In this document: piece after piece, positions 6,543 through 12,352 of the stretch
Numbering within the stretch: the stretch's first letter is position 1
How the letters are laid out: each line of letters starts with the position of its first letter
Source of the DNA: an uncultured Cytophagaceae bacterium
GTDB lineage: Bacteria > Bacteroidota > Bacteroidia > Cytophagales > Spirosomataceae
Length of the DNA: 12,352 nucleotides
Reading direction: 5' to 3'
Assembly: GCA_938008575.1 (NCBI GenBank)
Contig: CALLKB010000245.1
Span: 1 to 12,352, forward strand
Position numbers and translations under genes: made by a program
The notes under the pieces: generated by a model
The model's input: the letters and a program-made list of their open reading frames with translations, nothing else
Database searches by the model: none
What the model was told of the DNA's origin: nothing

Positions 6543-8387
6543 TTATTCCACCGTTACAGATTTCGCTAAATTTCGTGGTTTATCCACATCCAATCCGCGT
6601 AATACCCCAATGTAATAAGACAATAATTGCGTAGGCAAGACGCTAATGAGTGGGGCCAACAACTCATCCACCTCCGGCACAACCATCACATGGTCAGCCA
6701 TATCGCGAATCAGCGTATCTCCCTCGGAAATCACCGCAATCACCATACCTTTGCGAGCCTTGATTTCCTGAATGTTACTCACAATCTTCTCGTAATAGGC
6801 ATCTTTGGTTGCGATGAACAAGACCGGTAAGTTTTCATCCACCAAAGCGATCGGACCATGCTTCATCTCCGCAGCCGGATATCCTTCCGCATGGATGTAG
6901 GAAATCTCTTTCAATTTTAAGGCGCCTTCCAAAGCAACCGGGAAGTTGTATCCACGACCTAAGAATAAGAAATCACGCGCATCTGCGTAATGTTTGGCAA
7001 CTTCTTTAATGGCTTCATGTGTCGCCAAAGTCGTTTTGACCTTTTCAGGAATCAAGGCTAATTCTGCAATCAAACGATCGTATTCGGCTGAGGCTAGGGT
7101 GCCTTTGGCCTTACCGATCTTCATCGCCATCATGGCTAGAACGGTCAATTGGGCCGTAAAGGCTTTTGTACTCGCTACGCCAATTTCCGGTCCGGCATGC
7201 GTATAGGCACCCGCGTGTGAAATACGTGCGATGGAAGATCCCACGGCATTCACTACCCCAAAAATAAAGGCTCCTTGTTCCTTCGCCCGTTCGATGGCGA
7301 CCAAGGTATCTGCTGTTTCTCCACTTTGGGAAATCGCAATAATGATATCGCCCGGCCCAATCACCGGATTTCGGTAACGGAATTCACTGGCATATTCCAC
7401 TTCCACGTTAATGCGTGCCAAATCTTCGATGAGGTATTCACCAACTAATCCAGCGTGCCATGAAGTTCCACATGCAACGATGATCAAACGATTCGCGCTG
7501 ATCATTTTTTGCTCATATTCACGCAGTCCACCCAAGGTAACCCACGCTTCTTCCGCGTTTAACCGTCCACGGAAACAATCGTGAATGGATCGCGGTTGCT
7601 CGTGAATTTCTTTGAGCATGAAATGCTCGTATCCACCTTTTTCTAGGGCTTCTAATTGCAATTCCAATGCTTGAACATATGGTGGAATTTCTTGGTTTCT
7701 TAAATTGGTGATTTTTAAGCCATCGTTGATATCAACAACCGCAATTTCTTCATCTTCTAAATAGACAACACGGTTGGTATATTCAATAATTGGTGTTGCA
7801 TCTGATGCCAAGTAAAAATCATTGTCATTTCCAATTCCGACAACCAATGGCGAACTTTTACGTGCAGCAATAAGTTGTGTTGGATTATCTTGTGATAAAA
7901 CAACAATCGCGTAAGCACCAATCACATTTAACAAGGCTAAACGAACTGCTTCAGCTAACGAAACTTGTTCGTTTTTTTGAATTTCAACAATCAAATGCAC
8001 CAATACTTCAGTATCTGTTTGACTTTGAAAAACATATCCTCTTTTCGTTAGCTCCTCACGAAGAGAATTATAATTTTCAATGATACCATTGTGAATCAAA
8101 GCTATTCTTCCATCTTCTGAGGAATGTGGATGTGCGTTAATGTCATTTGGCAAACCGTGTGTTGCCCAACGTGTGTGACCAATTCCTGCAAAACCAGAAT
8201 GATCTTTTCCTTCTGTAAAGGCCTCCAAATTGGCAACTTTTCCTGAACGTTTAAAAACACGTAAAGAATCATTGTTTAATACTGCAACTCCTGCACTATC
8301 ATATCCTCTATATTCTAATCGTTTTAAGCCTTTAACCACGATTGGGTAAGCTTCTTTTTTTCCAATATAAGCAACTATTCCACACAT
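6543..8387 (-). CDS. glmS: glucosamine-fructose-6-phosphate aminotransferase (isomerizing)
   Basis: The 614-residue protein has the usual GlmS length. The N-terminal glutaminase domain (about 1-240) begins MCGIVAYIG with the catalytic Cys2 and carries YRGYDSAG (26-33), GHTRWATHG (70-78) and HNGIIENY (99-106). Two SIS sugar-isomerase domains follow: ACGTSWHAG (305-313) and ISQSGETADT (352-361) in the first, HAEGYPAAEMKHGP (499-512) in the second. The end, DKPRNLAKSVTVE, is the conserved tail near the active site. It makes glucosamine-6-phosphate from fructose-6-phosphate and glutamine, the committed step to UDP-GlcNAc. It begins 5 nt after the DUF4270-like stop and ends 1 nt before the GT39 start. 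Composition changes sharply near 7637 (codon 250): the N-terminal third is AT-rich (18 G+C of 60 at 7981-8040) and the rest GC-richer (33 of 60 at 6841-6900). No frameshift or missing motif is seen. Confidence 0.97.
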   Translation of the reverse strand: MCGIVAYIGKKEAYPIVVKGLKRLEYRGYDSAGVAVLNNDSLRVFKRSGKVANLEAFTEGKDHSGFAGIGHTRWATHGLPNDINAHPHSSEDGRIALIHNGIIENYNSLREELTKRGYVFQSQTDTEVLVHLIVEIQKNEQVSLAEAVRLALLNVIGAYAIVVLSQDNPTQLIAARKSSPLVVGIGNDNDFYLASDATPIIEYTNRVVYLEDEEIAVVDINDGLKITNLRNQEIPPYVQALELQLEALEKGGYEHFMLKEIHEQPRSIHDCFRGRLNAEEAWVTLGGLREYEQKMISANRLIIVACGTSWHAGLVGEYLIEDLARINVEVEYASEFRYRNPVIGPGDIIIAISQSGETADTLVAIERAKEQGAFIFGVVNAVGSSIARISHAGAYTHAGPEIGVASTKAFTAQLTVLAMMAMKIGKAKGTLASAEYDRLIAELALIPEKVKTTLATHEAIKEVAKHYADARDFLFLGRGYNFPVALEGALKLKEISYIHAEGYPAAEMKHGPIALVDENLPVLFIATKDAYYEKIVSNIQEIKARKGMVIAVISEGDTLIRDMADHVMVVPEVDELLAPLISVLPTQLLSYYIGVLRGLDVDKPRNLAKSVTVE

Positions 8388-8392
8388 AATTA

Positions 8393-9619
8393 TTAAAATT
8401 CAGTATAGGTAACAATAAGTTTAGGTTTACTTTTATTTATGGTTTGTTGACCATTAAAAATAACACGTTCAGCTCCTGTGATAAAATATCGTGGAGAAAC
8501 TAATAATTCATCTGTTGTAATTTCGCCTTTAATCAATGCTTGAATGTAATTTCTAGCGTCGATGGTATAACGTTTGTAGCTTTGATCGTAAATACCAAAA
8601 ACACCAATACCCGACAATTGATTGTTAATTCTAATAGATGCTGATAATTCATTCGGAATGCCATACGTAGCACCCATTTGGTATTGAATTGGCAATAAAA
8701 TTTGTGCTTTGTGAATGACAATATTACTAGGTAAATTCTTTACACCATTCATTTTCACAACAGCTCTTGTTTTAAATGCTTGCGCATAAAACTCTTTTTG
8801 TCCTGCAGCATGGTTGGCAATTACATTGGCAATTGGTTTACCAGAATTATCAACCTCCACGTGATTAAAATCTGCACATTCAGAATTAATTAAAAAATCG
8901 AAGCGCTTTTTATTTGAATCTTGCGTGTAATAAATGGTCATTTTTGACAAAGGATCGTTGATGTTGAAATAAAACACACCTCCTGTTCCGCTTGCTTGTG
9001 GCGGATTGTTGACTTTAATTTTTAATCCTTTGAAATAATTTAAAAAATTTTCATTCGAAGCAAAATTTGTACCAGAAGATGCCGCTTCATTGATTAATTG
9101 TTGTGCACACTTTTCAGCCATTAATCTGTCATTGATTACAACTTGATGGTAATTTGACGTATTTGCAGCTTTATCAAATATTACTACTGGGATATTGTAT
9201 GCATCAGCTGTTTTAAGGTGTTCAACATTTGAAGTTTCAACACTAAGCGACATTAAAATACCGTCAACTCGGTAGTCACAACATTTTTGAATCGCTTCAT
9301 TTTCTTTTAGAATGTCATCATTTGTTGGAAGAATAATTACTTGAAAGTTCCTTTCGTTTACTACAGAAGTAATACCAAAAATAACATCCGGAACGAAACT
9401 ATTACAAAATTTAGGGATGATTACTCCAATTAATTGACTTTTCTGTTTTCTAAAGTTGGAAGCAAAGCTGTTTGGTTTAAAGTTTAATGCATCGGCAATA
9501 CCTTTAATTTTAATTTTCAAGTCTGAACTTATGTCTGGATGGTCTTTTAGGGCGCGTGACACCGTTGAAGGACTAACATTTGCCAATTGTGCAATATCTT
9601 TAATTGTAATAACTTTCAT
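8393..9619 (-). CDS. in-frame fusion: LacI repressor N-half joined to DUF4270-like C-half
   Basis: From ATG 9619 the protein is 408 residues; a TTG three codons upstream is possible. Residues 1-177 are a LacI-family repressor: VITIKDIAQLANVSPSTVSR helix-turn-helix, hinge KPNSFASNFRKQKS, and the first part of the sugar-binding core including YRVDGILMSLS and NIPVVIFDKA, ending at AQQLIN. From about residue 178 the sequence stops resembling LacI. It reads GTNFASNENFLNYFKGL, later NNQLSGIGVFGIYD, and ends KSKPKLIVTYTEF. That pattern fits the C-terminal half of DUF4270 proteins, secreted Bacteroidota proteins usually encoded directly upstream of glmS, as here (5-nt gap). The fusion lacks the second LacI subdomain, and the DUF4270 half lacks its signal peptide, so neither function is likely to be complete. 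Composition is AT-rich throughout. It is best explained by a deletion or an assembly join near 9088. The DUF4270 assignment is from memory of motifs and gene order. Confidence 0.75.
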   Translation of the reverse strand: MKVITIKDIAQLANVSPSTVSRALKDHPDISSDLKIKIKGIADALNFKPNSFASNFRKQKSQLIGVIIPKFCNSFVPDVIFGITSVVNERNFQVIILPTNDDILKENEAIQKCCDYRVDGILMSLSVETSNVEHLKTADAYNIPVVIFDKAANTSNYHQVVINDRLMAEKCAQQLINEAASSGTNFASNENFLNYFKGLKIKVNNPPQASGTGGVFYFNINDPLSKMTIYYTQDSNKKRFDFLINSECADFNHVEVDNSGKPIANVIANHAAGQKEFYAQAFKTRAVVKMNGVKNLPSNIVIHKAQILLPIQYQMGATYGIPNELSASIRINNQLSGIGVFGIYDQSYKRYTIDARNYIQALIKGEITTDELLVSPRYFITGAERVIFNGQQTINKSKPKLIVTYTEF

Positions 9620-9644
9620 AAGTGTCAAGGTTGAACTAGTAAAG

Positions 9645-9675
9645 CAAATATCATTATTATTTCTGTTAAAGTCAA
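9645..9675 (-). promoter_or_regulatory. putative promoter of the lacI-type gene
   Basis: On the minus strand TTGAC (9675-9671) precedes GATATTTG (9652-9645) with 20 bases between TTG and the -7 box. GATATTTG misses the TAnnTTTG consensus only at the first base. The predicted transcript start is near 9639, about 20 nt before ATG 9619. Confidence 0.45.
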
Positions 9676-9688
9676 AAAAGATGTTAAC

Positions 9689-9717
9689 CGCAAACGTTTG
9701 CGAAATCGTTTGCGAAA
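9689..9717. promoter_or_regulatory. LacI-family operator: palindrome plus repeated half-site
   Basis: CGCAAACGTTTGCG (9689-9702) is a perfect 14-bp palindrome with a central CpG, the form bound by LacI/PurR/CcpA-type dimers. Its right half with flank, CGTTTGCGAAA (9695-9705), is repeated exactly at 9707-9717, a 12-bp period. The site sits in the 179-bp divergent region between the LacI-type gene and the receptor, just upstream of the lacI promoter, so it probably controls the receptor and perhaps the regulator too. Confidence 0.8.
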
Positions 9718-9798
9718 GTCAAATTGCCATTTATGCATATTAATATGTAAAAACCAACGCTGCTTTTACATAAATTAGCCCAACTAAAACTATGAATT

Positions 9799-12009
9799 AT
9801 GAAAAGACAAAAAAACAAAAAATTTATTGCGTTATTGGCTTTCAGTCAGTTAGCAATTGTTTCACAAGCTTTTTCACAAAATTTAACTCCTACTCAAAAG
9901 GAAGATTCTACAGCGAAAAAAATTGATGAAATTATTATTACAGGAGTAAGTAATCCAAAAGCATCTGTTTCATCATCTATTTCCGTTTCAACTTTACGAT
10001 TGGAACAAATAGAAGCAACAGCACCAAGAACGACCGCTGAAATTTTCAAGCAAATACCTGGAATTCGAACAGAATCTTCTGCAGGTGAAGGAAACACTAA
10101 TATTTCAGTACGTGGTGTACCTTTAGCCACAGGAGGTTCGAAGTATTTATTATTACAAGAAGATGGATTGCCAGTTTTACAATTTGGTGATATTGCATTT
10201 GCTACACAGGATCAATTTATTCGTGCAGATGCTACATTAAGTAGAATTGAAGCAGTAAAAGGTGGGTCAGCTTCTATATTGGCTTCCAATTCTCCAGCTG
10301 GTATAATTAATTTTATCAGCAAAGACGGTCGCAAAGAAGGAGGCTCTATTACTAGTTCTGTAGGTTTAGATTATCGTAATTTACGAACTGACGTTGAATA
10401 TGGTACAAAAATTGGAAATGGTTTATACATGCATGTTGGAGGTTTTTACCGTCAAGGTGAAGGGCCAAGAAACATCGGTTATTTAGGAAATGATGGAGGT
10501 CAAATCAAGTTAAATGTAACAAAAGACTTTTCGAGTGGTTATATTAAATTTTATGTAAAATCTTTGCGTGACCATACAGCTGGATATATGCCAATGCCGA
10601 TGTCAGTTACAGGAACAAATGACTCTCCTACATGGGGATCAGTAAATGGTTATGACGCAAGTTATGGAGCGTTACAAACGCCATTAATTTCTTCATTAAC
10701 AGCTTTAAACCAAGCAAATCAGCCAGAATTGGTAAATGTACGCGAAGGTGTAACATCTAATCTTAATTCAATTGGTTCAGAATTCAAAGTGAATTTGGCT
10801 AACAATTGGTCAATTTTAGGGAAAAGTAGATTTTCTACAATAAATGGTCGTTTCTTAGCACCATTCCCAGCAAATGTTGGAACATCTTCAGCAATTGCCT
10901 CAGGATTAGTTGGCGCAGGAAATACAGCTTTATTAACTTATGCTGATGGTACTGCTTTTAATACAGGTCAATCTGGAAATGACCTATTAATGGTTATGCA
11001 TTTATTCAACACAAAATTGAATAACTTCAATAATATGACAAATGATTTTAGTTTGAATAAAAACTTCAAACGTGTTAAAGTAAATGTAGGGGTTTATCAA
11101 TCAACACAAAACATCAACATGTCATGGTTGTGGAATTCATATTTAATGGATGTTAACAATGATGGTAAATCACATAATCAATTAGTGAACATTGCAAGTG
11201 TTAATTCAACAAATGACACAACAAATTTATCTGAAAACGGATTACTTGCATATGGTGTACCTGCATGGGGTAATTGTTGTCAACGTAATTACGATGTTAA
11301 TTATTCAATTTTAGCGCCTAATACAAATATTGATATTGAAGTAAATGACAACATTACATTCTCTTTAGGAGCGCGTTATGACATGGGAAGAGCTAAAGGG
11401 ACATACAGTGGAGCTGTTGTTACACCAGTTGATGTAGACAATAATGGTACAATCTCACCAATAGAAAGTAATGTTGCAACAATTAACAATAATCATCCAT
11501 CACTCGTAAATTATTCTTGGAATTATTTATCATATTCAGTTGGAGCAAATTACCGTTTGAAAGAGAATTCTGCACTTTTTGCTCGTTACTCAAAAGGTGG
11601 ACGCGCAGGAGCAGATCGTGTTTTATTTAGTAATTATTTAAACAACAAAGGTGGTTTAACGAGTGATAATAACGTAGTTGATTTTACATCACAAGCAGAA
11701 TTAGGTTATAAATACCGTTCAACAAAGTTAACTTTGAATGCTACAGCATTTTTTGCACAAACAGATGAAAAAAACTATGAAGCAACAAATCAAGTTTTCT
11801 TAGATAGAACTTACCAAGCGTTTGGTTTGGAATTAGAAGGTCGTTACACGATCAATAAATTTGCTTTATTTGGAGGATTAACATTAACGAAAGCAACAAT
11901 TTCAAAAGATGTTATTACACCTGCTAATGTTGGTAAAACACCTCGCCGTCAAGCAGGTTTAATTTACACAATCACACCTAGTTATAATTTCAATAAAAAA
12001 TTGCTTTGA
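9799..12009 (+). CDS. TonB-dependent outer-membrane receptor, C-terminally truncated
   Basis: This open frame has 736 codons. A signal peptide covers about residues 1-27 (basic start, hydrophobic core, AFSQ end). A TonB-box-like DEIIITG (43-49) follows, then the plug domain (about 55-175) with FKQIPGIRTESS, ISVRGVPLATGG and RIEAVKGGSASILASNSPAG. The barrel then runs to the end. There is no N-terminal carboxypeptidase-like domain and no SusD neighbour, so it is not a classical SusC. The plug resembles sugar-specific receptors that are controlled by LacI regulators, and the divergent LacI-type gene and operator support sugar uptake. It ends abruptly as ITPSYNFNKKLL, without the final strands and C-terminal aromatic residue needed for barrel insertion. 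I estimate that about 100-150 residues are missing. EF-hand-like loops occur at 451-456 and 545-556, and a Cys-Cys pair lies in WGNCCQRN. Confidence 0.9.
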   Translation: MKRQKNKKFIALLAFSQLAIVSQAFSQNLTPTQKEDSTAKKIDEIIITGVSNPKASVSSSISVSTLRLEQIEATAPRTTAEIFKQIPGIRTESSAGEGNTNISVRGVPLATGGSKYLLLQEDGLPVLQFGDIAFATQDQFIRADATLSRIEAVKGGSASILASNSPAGIINFISKDGRKEGGSITSSVGLDYRNLRTDVEYGTKIGNGLYMHVGGFYRQGEGPRNIGYLGNDGGQIKLNVTKDFSSGYIKFYVKSLRDHTAGYMPMPMSVTGTNDSPTWGSVNGYDASYGALQTPLISSLTALNQANQPELVNVREGVTSNLNSIGSEFKVNLANNWSILGKSRFSTINGRFLAPFPANVGTSSAIASGLVGAGNTALLTYADGTAFNTGQSGNDLLMVMHLFNTKLNNFNNMTNDFSLNKNFKRVKVNVGVYQSTQNINMSWLWNSYLMDVNNDGKSHNQLVNIASVNSTNDTTNLSENGLLAYGVPAWGNCCQRNYDVNYSILAPNTNIDIEVNDNITFSLGARYDMGRAKGTYSGAVVTPVDVDNNGTISPIESNVATINNNHPSLVNYSWNYLSYSVGANYRLKENSALFARYSKGGRAGADRVLFSNYLNNKGGLTSDNNVVDFTSQAELGYKYRSTKLTLNATAFFAQTDEKNYEATNQVFLDRTYQAFGLELEGRYTINKFALFGGLTLTKATISKDVITPANVGKTPRRQAGLIYTITPSYNFNKKLL

Positions 12010-12352
12010 ATATTATTCATACAGATTGTAAAAAACGAAAGTCATTTAACTATACTTAAAGACAGACTACTTAATTTTGAAAAAGAACACCCATATTTGA
12101 AATTACTTGACTCTTTTCCTAAACAGATACATATCAGAATTCAGATTACTTTTATAGTAATTGCTGTTTTGATTTTCAATTCTTCATTTCAGTGTAATAA
12201 ATGTGTTGATATTCCTGATGCTTTGATTGACAATTCAAGACAGTGGTTGCCACTTAAAGGTAAAACACAATTGACATTTGTTAATTCAAATGGACTTGCT
12301 AAAATCTTAAAATTAATAGTTGTTGATACTATTGAAACTGAAACGTCATGTA
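12010..12352 (+). CDS. unknown partial protein, lacking a start codon; runs off the window
   Basis: The frame stays open for 114 codons from the receptor's TGA to the right edge, while the other two forward frames close early. It contains no ATG. It has a hydrophilic stretch (HLTILKDRLLNFEKEHP), one hydrophobic segment (ITFIVIAVLIFN), a CNKC motif at codons 62-65, and then a polar region with RQWLPLKGKTQLTF. This recalls secreted or lipoprotein-like proteins of unknown function in Bacteroidota. It uses AGA and CTT codons more than the receptor, which prefers CGT and TTA. It is best read as a gene whose 5' end was lost at the junction near 12007. Function unknown. Confidence 0.5.
   Translation, partial: MLFIQIVKNESHLTILKDRLLNFEKEHPYLKLLDSFPKQIHIRIQITFIVIAVLIFNSSFQCNKCVDIPDALIDNSRQWLPLKGKTQLTFVNSNGLAKILKLIVVDTIETETSC

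Noticed and set aside
9616..9628. TTGACA before the lacI-type ATG as a sigma-70 -35 box, or TTG as its start
   Set aside because: It lies directly against ATG 9619, too close for a -35 element of this gene, and the ATG start gives the normal MKVITIKDIA opening of LacI proteins.
9799..12009. SusC-type receptor of a polysaccharide utilisation locus
   Set aside because: There is no N-terminal carboxypeptidase-like domain, no SusD-like partner and no glycoside hydrolase in view; the plug follows the signal peptide almost directly.

Overview
The window reads as Bacteroidota DNA. The evidence is a TonB-dependent outer-membrane receptor beside a LacI-type regulator, a DUF4270-type gene directly upstream of glmS, almost no Shine-Dalgarno sequences, and TAnnTTTG-type -7 promoter boxes (two exact TATATTTG octamers). 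Base composition is patchy: AT-rich blocks alternate with blocks near 50 % GC. I cannot resolve the class or genus.

Layout. Positions 1-988 (+) hold the tail of an AbiEi-type antitoxin and an AbiEii-type nucleotidyltransferase toxin broken by a one-base frameshift. Positions 989-1318 have no convincing gene. Positions 1319-2239 (+) encode a membrane-anchored family 2 glycosyltransferase followed by a terminator. Positions 2332-2693 (+) hold an orphan HipB-like XRE regulator with octamer repeats at its promoter. Positions 2883-4470 (+) hold a complete, intact AbiEi/AbiEii type IV toxin-antitoxin operon with two inverted repeats, a nearly leaderless promoter and a downstream hairpin. Positions 8393-4490 on the minus strand form a tight run: a DUF4270-like 3' half, glmS and a GT39-like membrane glycosyltransferase, separated by 5 nt and 1 nt. 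The DUF4270 half is fused in frame to the N-terminal half of a LacI repressor (9619-8393). Divergent from it lies a TonB-dependent receptor (9799-12009), with a PurR/CcpA-like palindromic operator between them. The receptor lacks its C-terminal barrel strands. A different reading frame without an ATG (12010-12352) begins straight after its stop.

How the genes fit together. The left part is a toxin-antitoxin/defence cluster interleaved with an envelope glycosyltransferase. GlmS supplies glucosamine-6-phosphate for peptidoglycan and LPS, which fits co-transcription with a GT39-type enzyme of envelope glycans. LacI plus receptor looks like a LacI-controlled sugar-uptake locus.

The most striking feature of the right half is three seams: about 7637 inside glmS (abrupt composition change), about 9088 inside the LacI/DUF4270 ORF, and about 12007 (receptor truncated, next gene lacking a start). 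They look like rearrangement junctions or a chimeric assembly. They should be tested with reads before any fusion is called a new biological system. I see no tRNA, rRNA, CRISPR array or transposase.
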